The notes under the pieces are model-generated. The model was given only the letters and a program-made list of their open reading frames with translations. It was not told the DNA's origin and did not search any database. The position numbers were made by a program, and so were the translations under genes. From positions 28,009,815-28,073,814 of the forward strand of contig NC_090187.1 of assembly GCF_024679245.1 (NCBI RefSeq): a stretch of 64,000 nt of DNA. Reading direction: 5' to 3'. This DNA comes from Pseudorasbora parva. Lineage: Eukaryota > Chordata > Actinopteri > Cypriniformes > Gobionidae. Shown piece by piece: positions 1-11,766 of this stretch; the stretch's first letter is position 1, and each line of letters opens with the position of its first letter.

Positions 1-180
1 TCAACAGGCCTTTTGAGGGACTTTGAACGAAAGTGAAAGAAAGAAGGAAACCACAATTTAATATGCATATCGAGGTAAGAAAGATGTTAATTGCAATTCA
101 TTATGCACATATTACGATAACATCATTGCTGTTATTATTGTTCTGAATGCTGCGCATTTATATCAATTTAAGTCAATAAT
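1..180 (+). repeat. Copy A of a local duplication, exon-like core
   Basis: This stretch is closely matched at 3204-3375 and its opening motif recurs at 5391-5410. The shared core runs from an AG (position 7) through 'TTGAGGGACTT' to 'TCGAG|GTAAGA' at 70-80, so it has the shape of an internal exon of 67 bp with an acceptor-like AG and a good donor. The matching core in the second copy (3209-3264) is 56 bp, so the two are not in the same phase. No protein family is recognisable. It may be a duplicated exon of a non-coding or unknown gene, or simply a diverged repeat. The repeat relation is certain; the exon reading is inference. Confidence 0.5.
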
Positions 181-181
181 C

Positions 182-1643
182 AACACATTCTCACACCCAA
201 CTCGTCACATATGGACGCTTGACACGGACCCCTTGTCGTCACTTTTCAACAAACTGGGTGTACCTTCATCGTCAATTTTTGACGCGCTGGGTGCTCCATT
301 CATTACAATGATAAACCTTTGGCGTCATACACAGACGAACTGGGTATTGGGAATGTTATCGTCATGGTGAAATTGTATTGGTTTATGATTTTGCCATATG
401 ACATGTTGGAGTGTGCTTTTCAATTTAATCAGCAAGCATAATTTTATTTACATTTATTTTATTTACGCTATTTAGACATGCTTAACATGTAACCCAACCC
501 CATCCCATCCCTAAACCTACCCATTTGTGTGAACATGATATAAAACACAGGATATAGCAAACGTCTGCATCCATGAGTTATTCAAAAAGTTAAATAATCC
601 AAGTTTTCTGAGGCCAAACGATTGATTTGTATGAAGAAAATCCCCAAAAGCGATCAGCATCTCCATCGGCCGAAGATCATGAACACATCAAATTTCAAAT
701 ATTGGCGCCCGTTACGTGAGATTTCATAGTGAAATTGCATTGGCTCTCGTATGTCTTGTGACCAATTGCGTCATTACGTCAGCATTGATTGTAAAATGTC
801 ATTGGCTCTCGTGTGTCTTGTGACCGATTGCGTCATGCTCAGGAGTATTTTGAATTATTTGAATGAGTTATGAATGAGTTCATTCACGGGGGAAGCGCGA
901 TCATCATTTCAGCGATTAAAACATCAAGATCAACTCTGTTCTTGACATGAAGACATCGTATGACTTCAGAAGACTTGGAATGCAACATGAGTTAATACTT
1001 TTATACGGTTTTGGTCTGTTTTTGCAATAAATACCTGTTACTGTACATTTATTTGCATGTTATGTGTTTTATATTTATTAGATACGGGTAGGTTTAGGGT
1101 AGGAGTTGGGTTAGTTGCTCCAAAATATAAAAGTAGCCTTTAAATATTAATAAAATCATGTCTGCTTTTATAAACGCAAATAATTAAATGCGTCTGTTTA
1201 TGACGGCAAAGGTTTATCATTGAAATGAATGGAGCACCCAGCGCGTCGAAAAATGACGCCTAGGTGCACCTTTAGCATCTTAATTGTGACGCGGAAGGCA
1301 CTTGAACATGCTTCGGATTTTGACGCCTTGGGAGTGAGAACGCGATAACATTCCCAATACCCAGTGCGTCTGTGTATGACGCCAAAGGTTTCTCACTGAA
1401 ATGAATGGAACACCCAGCGCGTCGAAACATGACGCCTTGGGGTACCTTTTGCGTCTTAATTGTGATGCGGAAGGCACTTGACCATGCTTCAGAGTTCTAT
1501 AGAAGTCTATCGGACTACCCTGCACGTCAAATATTGACTATAAAGGTACGCCCAGTTCGTTGAAAAGTGACGACAAGGGGTCCGGGTCAAGCGTCCATAT
1601 GTGACGAGTTGGGTGTGAGAATGTGAATGAGAATGTGTTGCAA
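182..1643. mobile_element. Foldback DNA transposon, non-autonomous
   Basis: The ends are long inverted repeats. The left arm contains 'CACACCCAACTCGTCACATA', which returns inverted at about 1600-1617 followed by 'GTGTGAGAATGTG'. Inside the arms further inverted blocks carry 'CCCAGCGCGTCGAAA' and 'GACGCCAAAGG' (around 280-340, 1225-1260, 1380-1440). The right end has an extra 12-bp repeat 'AATGAGAATGTG'. The duplicated sequence at 3358-3400 lacks the insertion and reads straight through 'AAGTCAATGGTACATAAT', giving an empty site. CAAT-like bases flank both ends. No transposase frame is present. Superfamily not assigned. Confidence 0.75.
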
Positions 1644-1674
1644 TGGTACATAATAAAATTTGAATGTACAATTT

Positions 1675-1939
1675 CGGTTACACTTTAGTTTAGGGTCCAG
1701 TTCTCACTATCAAGTAGTTACTTATTAGCATGCATATTACTTGGATATTGGCTGTTTATTAGTACTTATAAAGCACATATTAATGCCTTATTCTGCATGA
1801 CCATATTCTACATCCCTTATTCCTATATAATAATACCTAAACTTAACAACTATCTTATTAACTATTAATGAGCAGTAATTAGCAGTTTATTGAGGTAAAA
1901 GTCATATTAAATTGTAAGAATCCTACCCTAATGTAGGGT

Positions 1940-1943
<4 letters not shown>
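1675..1943. repeat. Foldback fragment of the 'GGTAACACTTTA' type
   Basis: The sequence 'GGTTACACTTTAGTTTAGGG', followed by blocks such as 'TTAGTACTTATAAAGCACAT' and 'AATGCCTTATTCTGCATGAC', matches 3409-4025 and, in inverted order, 34030-34175 and 34200-34365. It is a non-coding, AT-rich foldback family present in several copies in this window. Confidence 0.75.
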
Positions 1944-2410
<467 letters not shown>

Positions 2411-2513
2411 GACCTGAGAACAGTGAGAAGTAATTTTTCACATGGATTTTTAGTATACCATTGAATAATGACTGAATACATAAGCTTAATCAACAAAATA
2501 TTGTTTATTTATT

Positions 2514-2714
2514 TCAGTCCAGCAGACCAGTGCAATGTTTGCCATTAAGTGTAGCAAAAGCATATTTGTGATATTTGAGGCTCGATGTGCTGCGGTGATA
2601 TGCAAATTCCTTGTTGTATAGCTTACACACAACCATGCTCTTGACGACGCTTTCATCCTTTCGTTTTTTTAAAACAAAATATCCCATCCACGGGGCCGAG
2701 CAAAGCGGTCTCAT
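2514..2714 (-). pseudogene. hAT-type BED zinc-finger fragment
   Basis: The minus-strand frame of 66 codons contains 'KSMVVCKLYNKEFAYHRST' followed by 'SSLKYH', which is the shape of the N-terminal BED finger of ZBED-like hAT transposases (C-x2-C ... H-x3-5-H). The second zinc-binding cysteine of the usual C-x2-C pair is tyrosine here (CKLY), so the finger is probably dead. The frame ends shortly after the finger and no transposase core follows on either side, so this is a 5' fragment of an old hAT element. The family call rests on the short motif only. Confidence 0.55.
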
Positions 2715-2869
2715 CAGCTTCTTCGTTCATGTGTTGTTGTCGTGACTCGTCTCGTGAACCATTCGTGAACGCTAGTTGGTGTTCCAGTATAATCGGTCCG
2801 TCGAAACTCATTCATTGAAAAACGATCCGTGGTGCAAAAATAAGTGTGGTTAAAATTATGTTATTACAG

Positions 2870-2872
<3 letters not shown>

Positions 2873-2963
<91 letters not shown>
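2873..2963. repeat. Compound (CT)n(AT)n microsatellite
   Basis: About 26 CT units run directly into about 18 AT units. Confidence 0.97.
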
Positions 2964-2968
<5 letters not shown>

Positions 2969-3203
2969 ATTTAATAAAACAATGTATTAAACCTGTGGAC
3001 GAGAAAATTTGTGATTTGTGCATTTCCTAAGATTTTTTCCATCCCGACTGTTTATGGGAATTCAGTGCACTTTGGGGGCTCATCATAAACCACAGACTCA
3101 TAACTGCTAGTTTTATTACTCATTTTGCTAAATAACACCAGATGTTTACCTTGTTAACTCCAACAAAAGATGTTGGTTTTGATAAGTAAAACTCTTATTT
3201 GCC

Positions 3204-3375
3204 AACAGGCCGTTTGAGGGACTTTAAAGAAGGAAGACAAAAACAATTTAATTTGCATATCGAGGTAAGAAAGATGTTAATTGCAATTCATTATGCACAT
3301 ATTATGGTAACATCATTGCTGTTGTTCTAGTTTTGTTCTGAATGCTGCACATGTATATCAATGTAAGTCAATGGT
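3204..3375 (+). repeat. Copy B of the local duplication
   Basis: Second copy of the 1-180 sequence, including 'GCATATCGAGGTAAGAAAG'. It lacks the foldback found at 182-1643 in copy A and continues directly into the GGTAACAC-type repeat at 3409. A third, shorter relative lies at 5230-5410. Confidence 0.8.
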
Positions 3376-3408
3376 ACATAATACAATTTTAATGTAACAT
3401 TTTGGTTA

Positions 3409-4025
3409 CACTTCAGTTTAGGGTCCAATTCTCACTATTAACTAGTTGCTTATTAGCATGCATATTACTAGAATATTACTTATAAAGCACATATTAATGC
3501 CTTATTCTGCATGACCATATTCTACAACCCTTAATCCTGTCACTTGTAGGCTCAGGCACGAAGACAAGTACAGGCAAACATGTTGCTCAAACTAAGTTTA
3601 CTGACGAAAGGTTAAAAATCCATACAGGTACAAACACAAAGGAACATAAGCATAAAGGCAACACGATCTTTACATAAGTGTGACCAGACAAGGAGTGAAT
3701 GAACAAAGAGGAATGTAAATGCAAACAGATGACGAAGGGCTCAGATGATACAGATGATGATAACTAGACACAGCTGAACATAACTAGACTAACAAGGGTA
3801 ACCAAGGAAACAGACAAGTGGCAGGAAACTGACAAAGGAACATGTGAAAAATGCAAAAAAAAAAAAAAAAAAAACACAATAGAACAGATTAACATGTTAC
3901 AATTCCTATATACTAATACTTAAACTTAACAACTACCGTATTAACTATTAATAAGCAGTAATTAGAAGTTTATTGAGGTCTTAAAAAGTAATAATGAGAA
4001 TTGGACCCTAATTTAGAGTGTGACC
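3409..4025. repeat. Foldback fragment, paralog of 1675-1943, split by an LTR
   Basis: Matches 1675-1943 from 'GGTTACACTTCAGTTTAGGG' to the right end, but is interrupted at 3538-3901 by a solo LTR. The homologous uninterrupted join in the first copy is 'CCCTTATTCCTATATAATA' (about 1816-1834). Confidence 0.75.
3538..3901 (-). mobile_element. Solo LTR
   Basis: A 364-bp insertion starts TGTCAC and ends GTTACA, and is flanked by AATCC on the left and ATTCC on the right (5-bp target duplication with one mismatch). The paralogous copy near 1816 has a single ATTCC and no insertion. TG...CA ends, the 5-bp duplication and the size indicate a solo LTR of a gypsy-like element, probably read on the minus strand like the similar-looking LTR at 29786. 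An A19-20 run at about 3855-3874 is internal. Confidence 0.7.
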
Positions 4026-4771
4026 AAAATTTCTTGTAAAGCCTGATATAAGAAATTGAGTGTCAGCTCTGGCAGACCAAGTGGTCAAGAGCTGCAAACG
4101 CTATTGGCAACAACATGGTCTTATCAGCTGATTTGCATCAGCTGTTTCAACTCCCCTCTCTGTTAATGGTTACGCTGAAAACAGGGCACCCTATTTAAAG
4201 CAGATTCAGTTCGCTCTTGCTACTTGCTGCTCGCTGGTTTGCAGCCCGCCACCTCCCCACCTCCTCTTGTTGTGTATAACGTGGCATTTGCTTTCTGTCA
4301 TCGTTGCTGCTCTGTTCATAGGGGGGATAGTTAAGCTCTCCCAGTCCTAAACTGTGTGAGCATTCCCTAATGCTGCTGCTGTCTTCTGACTCTCTGCTAT
4401 TTCATGGTGCTCATGAAAGGTCAGAGGACTCCCTGAACAGAGCCTACCGCCAAAACAATTTAATTCAGAATTCATCAACTGATTGCAATTTATTCAATAA
4501 AAATTTCCAAATTATTTTTGTCATGTGTGTTCTTGACATAATGGACCTGACAGAACAAAATGTCTTCCAATCAATACGCCTATATAGGTCGTTTGTCACT
4601 TCCTTGAAATACGACCCATGAGAGCGTTTACTAAAATTTCAGACCTATCGACAATATTTTAATTCATGAAATACAATGCATAGGAGCGTTTTCTCAAGTC
4701 GTGCTCCTACTGACAGCAAGACACTTTCATTTTAAAGCGTTTTCCCCTTTTATCTGCGTAGTATTTAAGGT

Positions 4772-4920
4772 TTTGCATAGCTCAGTTGGTAAAGCATTGC
4801 ACTACACAACAACAACATGTGATCATACGATCGTGAGTTAGTTCCCAGGGAACATATGTGCTAATAAAGTGTGTATGCACTATAGATCACTAGGTAGGTT
4901 TAGGGATGGGGTGGGTGTAG
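4772..4920 (+). repeat. tRNA-derived SINE-like sequence
   Basis: 'GCATAGCTCAGTTGGTAAAG' resembles the tRNA A box (TRGCNNAGTNGG), and 'GATCGTGAGTTAGTTCCC' about 50 bp further on resembles a B box (GGTTCGANTCC) with substitutions. A short tail 'CATATGTGCTAATAAAG' follows. This is the layout of cyprinid tRNA-derived SINEs with RNA polymerase III internal promoters. It lies inside a larger block (about 4590-5160) with partly inverted ends ('ATAGGTCGTTTG' / 'ATATAGGTCATAA'). The cloverleaf cannot be completed, so this is not a tRNA gene. Confidence 0.6.
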
Positions 4921-5199
4921 TTGCAAAAAAAAAAAAAAAATGTCTAAATGGAATTATGACAAATGGTGGTAAAAAGTCACACATTGCATTAAAATGAACA
5001 CACATTTTGATTGGTAACGACAGTCATACGTCATTTCATAACGTCAGACATAACACGACACTGTCATTATTTTTACGTCTGCTAGAGGGCGCATGAATTC
5101 AAAACATAAATATAGGTCATAATAAGGTGCTTGAAAAATAACCCTACAGTCGTATTTTTTGGAGGACAGTTTGGACAGAAATGTCATAAAATCTTTTTA

Positions 5200-5410
5200 T
5201 TTTATTTTGTTTTTATTTTTTTATAAAACTATTTATTGAACCTGAAGATGAGAAAAACAAGTGATTTGTGCACTTGTGACTATTTTAGAGGAGTTTTATT
5301 ACACATTTAGGTAAATTAAACCAGAGATATTTACCTTGTTAAAAACAACAAGAGGCATTCATTTTGATAAGTAAAACTCTCATTTGCCACCAGGCCTTTT
5401 GAGGGACTTC
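5200..5410 (+). repeat. Third diverged copy of the local duplication
   Basis: From 'TTATTGAACCTGAAGATGAG' to 'GCCTTTTGAGGGACTT' this matches 2965-3225, including 'TTTGATAAGTAAAACTCT'. Homology ends soon after the 'GAGGGACTT' motif. Confidence 0.6.
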
Positions 5411-6431
5411 AATGAGAATATGAATGTACAGTGCTCGTCTTTTTGACTCCCCGTTTGCGCTGATGCAATCGCGGGCCGAATTGCTTCATTTGAAATGGGT
5501 TTAATCTTTCCTCTCGCATTACCGTCAGATTCGGCTGATAACGTTTGGTCATTGTCGATTTGGACACGGCCCCCGTAAATTAGGTCATACCTTGTTTGCT
5601 GCACGTCTCTCTGTCTGGCTGACAAATTGATTTATTTCCTTTTGTTGCTGACGTGGACTGCCAGATGGCTTGTAACGAACAGTTCACCTGAACTGAGGCT
5701 TCTCGTAACCAGAGCGGAATGGTTGAGGCACGTTTATTAGAGTGGGGCCGGACCCTGGACGAGGCCCTTGAAGAGATGCATTAGAACTGAATGAAATGTT
5801 GATGGAGGTAGTGTTGACTGACAGCCGTGGCCCAGTCATTCTGCCTCTTTGGTGAAGTACCAGCACTGTCAAGTGGAAAATGGAACACACACTCAAGAGT
5901 GTCTGCTTTTAAGCAAAACCACCGAAACATAACCGGGAGTTTCAGCAGTGCAGGGGCTGTACAGAAATGTGTGCTTGAGTGGTAGGTTTTTTTACAGACT
6001 CTATCGCACCTCTCAACTGAAAGATTTGTAAATAGTAGGGCATCAGCTTGGAGGTGCATGTCATCCTGGAGAACAGTTTCAAAATACAACTCCTCAGTCT
6101 TTTTGATGCACATATATAGGTTACAGATTGCTTACATGAGCGATTTCAGAGAAAAAAAATTCTGTGTGGTAATCGTTCAAGCTATAGTAGAGTTCACACT
6201 GCTCTAGCTAATATAGATCCATGATTAACTCACAAACTTGAAAACTTTTTTCTGACCTGTCAGTCGCAACATTCAGTGGTCAAATATGTCTGTGGTATGA
6301 CTTATTAAAGCTATAGTTCATCAAAAAAAAAAAAAAAACATCTGTCAAATTCTGTCATCATGTACAGAATCATGTACTCCATTGTTCCAAACCTGAAACA
6401 AAACATATGTACATGTATATACATGTACATA
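5411..6431. other. Stretch without a recognisable gene
   Basis: Mixed-composition sequence. A 110-codon minus frame at 5781-6113 has no domain or repeat I recognise and is treated as chance. A short A16-17 run lies near 6322-6338. Confidence 0.5.
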
Positions 6432-7477
6432 CACAGATCAAGTGTAACATTATGACCACTGAGAGGTGAAGTAAATAACACTGATTATCTCTTCATCTCG
6501 GCACCTGTTAGTGGGTTGGATATATTAGGCCTCTAAGTTTATGTTTTCTAAGCAGGACAAACGGTCAAGTATAAGGATTTGAGTGAGTTTGACAAGGGCC
6601 AAATTGTGATGGCTAGATGACTCAGAGCATCTCCAAAACCTCAGCTCTTGTGGGACGTTCTTGGTCTGCAGTGGTCAGTATCTATCAAAAGTGGTCCAAG
6701 GAAGGAACAGTGGTGAACTGGCGAGAGGGCCATGGGCAGGTAAGGCTCACTGATGCATGTGGAGAGTGACGGTTGGCCCGTGTGGTCCTATCAAACAGAC
6801 ATGTTTCCTGTAGCTCAAATTGCATAAAAAGTTAATGCTGGTTCTGATAGATAGGTGCCAGAATACACAGTGCATCGCGGTTTGTTGTGTGACCAGTCAG
6901 GGTGCCCATGCTGTCCACCGTAGAAACCACCAAGTATCAGAACTGGACCATGGAGCAATGGAAGAAGGTGGCCTGGTCTGATGAATCACGTTTTCTTTTA
7001 CATCACGTGGATGGCTGGGTGCATTACCTGGGGAACACATGGCACCAGGATGCACTATGGGAAGAAGGCAATGTTCTGCTGGGAAACCTTGGGTCCTGCC
7101 ATCCATGCGGATGTTACTTTGACATGTACCACCTACCTAAGCACTGTTGCAGACCATGTACACCTATTCATGAAAACAGTATTCCCCGGTGGCTGTGGCC
7201 TCTTTCAGCAGGATAATGTGCCCTGCCACAAAACAAAAAGGGTTCAGGAATGATTTGAGGAGCACAAAGAGTTTGAGGTATTGATTTGGCATCCAAATTC
7301 CCCTGATCTCAATCCAAGCAAGCATCTATAGGATGTGCTAAACAAACAAGTCTGGTCCGTAGAGGGCCCAATTAGCAATTTACAGGACTTAAAGGATCTG
7401 CTGCTAACATATTGGTGCCGGATACCACAGCACACCTGGGTAAGGGCTGTTTTGGCAGCAAAAGTGGGACCAACACA
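6432..7477 (+). pseudogene. Tc1-like transposon, degraded, right end missing
   Basis: The left inverted repeat begins after a TA at 6430-6431 with 'CACAGATCAAGTGTAACATT' and 'ATGACCACT'. Transposase remnants follow in several frames: the helix-turn-helix part around 6570-6720 ('GTGGTCCAAGGAAGGAACAG'), then 'WKKVAWSDESRF' (6960-6995; the first catalytic Asp in the W-S-D-E-S motif), then 'FMKTVFPGG' and 'LFQQDNVPCHKT' (second Asp, around 7200-7240), then 'NSPDLNPSKHL' where the IEH of the third acidic motif is altered and a stop follows. Homology stops at about 7477 and the right inverted repeat is absent. Frameshifts and stops throughout show an old inactive copy. The same family reappears at 59436-59808. 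Confidence 0.85.
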
Positions 7478-7576
7478 TAAATTGCAGTCATTATTTCAAG
7501 TTAGTTTCACATGTAACACAAAATAATTTACAGTTTCACAAATAATTCTGTGCTAATTTGGTGATCAGTATTATAA

Positions 7577-8938
7577 TTACCGTATATCCTCAAATAAAAG
7601 CCTGTAGTCAAATAAACGCCGGGCCTCTGATAGTGGCGGGGGCGTGGTCAACACGAACAAATAAAGGCCGGTGTCAAATAATGGCCGGGGGAAAATGAGT
7701 GGATAATCTTCTAAATGCCATTAATTTAATGCGAAACCATCCTGATGCCACGGGCCCCGATGCGAGTCATGCCAGTGCCACACACACTAATCCTGGTCTC
7801 TTCTATAGTTAACCTAAAAACTTTACAGGGATTGCTTTGTAAATTAAATTGAGAATATAACGGATGCATGTGCCATTTTAAATACGCTACTGTAGTCTAT
7901 GAGAGATGCAACGTCTGTGAAAATACCGTGTCACCAGGCAGGCTACAAATATAGATCCTCACAATGCGTGCGCCTCAATCTGCTCTGTCAGTAGTCAGCC
8001 CACTGACTTACCGGTATGTCCTGATCAGTGCCCTGACTACTGAACTAGGGAACTGATTAAGACGCACCTAATATTAGCCTCTCGTCTCTTTTATGTCTTA
8101 AGGGGGTCGCACCCAAGCCTCGAAGCTTAGCTACGCGCAGCGCCGCGTCTCAAGCCTCGTTTATACTTTCGCCTGTCTCCGCTCCGCTGACTGAGCGCCG
8201 CGCGCTCCTCCCCAAACGGACAAGGCGTTTATACTTGACGTGCTCGCGGATGTGCTATTCTTTGAAATGACAGAGGGCGATTCATAGTAATTGTTCTATA
8301 AACCAACGCGTCGAGAAGTGGGCTAACGTGCACAGGTGATGATATTTATTTTAGTAGGCCTACATTTCACCAAAAACCACACTACAAAAGAATCGTGTAA
8401 AACTCAGTAAACCTCAGTATTATTAGATGAGAACAAAATATGCACTAAATTAACAATCTCTTAAATATTTCCTAATTTTACTAAACTTTAATGTCGTGAT
8501 TTATTTATTTATTTGCTTAAACCTGGATCTTTATTTAAAATGGCTCATTTCTGCTTTTCTAGGCTCATTCAGTAAATATAAGCACCTAATTTTTATGTGC
8601 AAACTAGGGGGTGGTGTGATCACATCATGCTCGGCTAGATTCGCTGAGAACTCGTTCATCTTCAGATGCGGAGCTGCGCGCAGAATTACAAAAAATGCGT
8701 ATTATGTTGTTGTATGGTGATATTTTTGCAAATGTTTCTTAAAAAATTCAATGATATTTGTCCACTGGAACAATCACTTTAAATTGAAAATGGTTTACAT
8801 AAAGCAATTATATTTCAAACAGATGGAATTAGAAAAACAGGCCTGCCCCTAATAAAAGCCTGCTTCAAATAAAAGCCAGTTGTCATCGGCAGTTCAGGTA
8901 AATAAAGGCCCCGGTCTTTATCTGAGGAATTACGGTAA
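7577..8938. mobile_element. Non-autonomous DNA transposon with TTACCGTA ends
   Basis: The left end 'TTACCGTATATCCTCAAATA' and right end 'TATCTGAGGAATTACGGTAA' are imperfect inverted repeats. Just inside, 'CAAATAAAAGCC' and related 'AATAAAGGCC' blocks are repeated several times on each side (7590-7690 and 8840-8910). The centre is GC-rich at 8100-8280, unlike the flanks, and may itself be a nested element. No transposase frame is present. The target duplication is not clear because the flanks are AT-rich. Confidence 0.7.
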
Positions 8939-9972
8939 TATAGTTTTTATTGTATTTGGATCAAACAAAATTGGTGCGCATAACGGTCTTCTTCCAATAT
9001 ATAGTGTGTTATATTTGACAGTGCTGTTTATAGAACAATGCTGTACATAGAAATCCTGATTTATTGCTTTCGTCCCTACTTCCATATTCTGTCACATGAA
9101 AGCACCTGAAGACAATCAAGGCTCTTCTTCAGAATCCTCCAAAATGAGGTCAAAATGTTACCAGAGCAGCCTTTTGTTATTGGGACGTTTCTTTTAAAAG
9201 ACTGGGCTGGCATGTGAGCTGCTTATACACCCGGGAGAAAGATATCTTGGATGTTACATTCTGAACTGACTTTGATATTGGAAGTTTTTTCTTGAGATTA
9301 TAGGTTGGCAGGTGTCTTGTGTTTGGTGTCATGCAACTGAAGGTGAACAATCCAGGCACTTCATTAGAGTGTCTCGGGGTCTGATTGTTTTAAAGGTCAG
9401 GTAAAGAGGAAAGCCTCACAGTGTTGGTTGATCTATCGCTTTCTTCCTTTCTGAACTGAGGTGTTGCCATGGAAAAATATTCTCCCAGACACTCCTGGGC
9501 AAAGGTCAGACCTGAATCACTGACTGCCATCATACCTGCGATGAGTTCTTAAAAAAAAACACCTTCAAAGGTGGGGCGTGATATGCTGCTGTTCCTCAAA
9601 TTAGAATGCCACCTGTATGGCTGGCAAAATTAAACCCACAACATCAGTCTGATCCTGCCATGAGACATCTTGGTTTCTATTGAAAGGATCTTTTTTCTGT
9701 TCTATTTTTATTTGTTTCTGTTAAAAATTAATTCTTCAGAATATATATAGTAACAGTTTTTATAATATAGAAAAATATAAGGATGAAATCTAAAAATGTC
9801 AGCAAATAAAAGAGGATGCTTTTAACATAATTATTATTTTTTTTATTTTAAAATTATGAAAATAAGTCACATTAAAAATGCTCTGAGGGTATATTTATAA
9901 AATTTTCTTAAATTAAAATAATTGGAAATATATGGATTACTGCATCTATATAAAAAAAAAGAAGAAAAAAAA

Positions 9973-10033
<61 letters not shown>

Positions 10034-10087
10034 GTACATATATATATATGTGGATATAAGTTGTTAAGAATTTTCAATGGTGTATAA
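8939..10087. other. Stretch without a recognisable gene
   Basis: No domain, exon pattern or inverted-repeat element could be supported. An A-rich run passes into (TA)n at 9951-10030. Confidence 0.5.
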
Positions 10088-10649
10088 CAGTAGTCGGCAA
10101 CAGTCGGCCAAAATTCTCTCACCAGAAATAATGTCTGGCCCGCGCCCGCAGCCAGATATTTTGATAGCAGCTGGTTCTTGAAATAGATCTGTCATGATAA
10201 CAGAGGCCAGCTAGTGAGAGCTGTACAGGTAAATGTCACTCCCCTGATGTCAAGAGATGCTCTAGTGACTGACACTAGAGGTTGCAACTTTTAGTTTCCT
10301 TGTTAGACTGTCCCATGACTCCCAGGCAGAAAAATTTTGGTTTGAGCACCACTTGGAGCGGGTCGTGTGAACCGGAGAGATTACAACAGTCACTCATAAT
10401 TATTTTGTCTTTAGTGATTTTGCCTTCAAAAAAAGTGAGAATGTTTTTGCAGCAATGTTTTATTTTGGGATGAACTGAGAGCTTTTAATTTGAAGTCTTT
10501 GCATTCACAAAACCAGGTAAGATGAATGCATAGGTGTCTTTCCATTCCATTTTGCCAGTCGACTTTCCTCTATAGACTCTTTGATAGTGCCATTTTCTCT
10601 CACTGGCTAGCTTAAATTCACTCTGCACTCAATGTAATAGTTCACAAAA

Positions 10650-10743
<94 letters not shown>

Positions 10744-11203
10744 AGCACACAAACATAAACATACACAAAAAATCTGTTTAGTATGTGAGAATGTAAAAGT
10801 AGGCTACTTCAAATAATTATTACTATAAGTATGGCTACATTGTGTAACAAGTAAATTAAAATACATAATTATTATTTACAATATGAAAAGAGGAAATAGA
10901 ACATGGTTTGTTAAGAGCAGGACTCAAACATGCCAATAATGGGCTTATTTTAATTATTTTTATGCATTCCGCATCTCCCAAATATGTGTTTTTTCAAGGC
11001 GGTCTGTGTTGCAAGTTGGTGAATGAAGACACTTTCCAGGTTACGTGTCACTACTGCTTTATTAAGTATGTCACAGGCGATTCTAGTTGCATTTTTCATA
11101 AATTAATTTCTTTAATTATCTCTTGACTATGTTCTGGCCCGCCATTTAATGGTGATTTTTATTTTATTTTTGGCCCTATAACAAACTTACTTGCAGACCC
11201 CTG
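10088..11203. mobile_element. hAT-like non-autonomous transposon
   Basis: The left terminus 'CAGTAGTCGGCAAC' and the inverted right terminus 'CAGGGGTCTGCAAG' share the CAG...GTC.GCAA pattern of hAT ends. The flanks GTGTATAA (10080-10087) and GCATATAA (11204-11211) match at 6 of 8 positions, fitting an aged 8-bp hAT target duplication. 'CTGGCCCG' occurs near both ends (10135, 11133). No transposase core is readable. A (CA)n microsatellite has expanded inside it. Confidence 0.7.
10652..10740 (+). repeat. (CA)n microsatellite
   Basis: About 44 uninterrupted CA units. Confidence 0.98.
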
Positions 11204-11502
11204 GCATATAAAGAACCTATAATTAAAGGTTATGTTTTTATTACCTTAGAAAGAGCCATTTCTATCTATATACACTACCGGTCCCCTTACAGTGAAGTAA
11301 ACATTTTGAGCCACCATGTTTCTACATTAGCCCTAAACAGACAAACTGCTCTACAGACCACTAGCTACTATCTGTTTTCTCCGAAAATTACATCTTTGTT
11401 CTGATGCTGCCACTGTAGCTTCTCTATGCGCTTCAAAAGGGAGGGGTGAGCGGTGGGTGGTTGCAATTTGCAGCCTCCCCACTAGATGCTACTAAAATGT
11501 AC

Positions 11503-11720
11503 AACGCTGCACCTTTAACCACATTACTTAACATGAACTAATGATGAACTGCACTTCTACCACATTTAATAATCTTTGTCAATGTTAATTTTAACATTTA
11601 CTAATGCATTATTAAAATCAAAAGTACAAACATTTTTTTATTAACTAACATTATTAAAAATAATGGATTGTTAATAAATTAACTAATGTTAACAAATGAA
11701 ACCTTATAAAGTGTTACCAT
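11503..11720. repeat. AT-rich repeat with 'AAGTGTTACC' end
   Basis: 'TTAACTAATGTTAACAAATG' and 'CCTTATAAAGTGTTACCAT' match a dispersed foldback type that ends in GGTAACACTTTA and is found elsewhere in the window (18186, 33502, 34365). Confidence 0.6.
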
Positions 11721-11766
11721 ATGTTTTTCTACATAAACTATTATTAGTGGTTGTAGTATAATTTAA

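Noticed and set aside
4772..4860. tRNA gene
   Set aside because: A- and B-box-like motifs exist, but the arms do not pair into a cloverleaf and the tail is SINE-like.
5781..6113. 110-codon minus-strand ORF
   Set aside because: No recognisable domain, low-complexity-free but isolated, no splice or neighbour support; chance frame.
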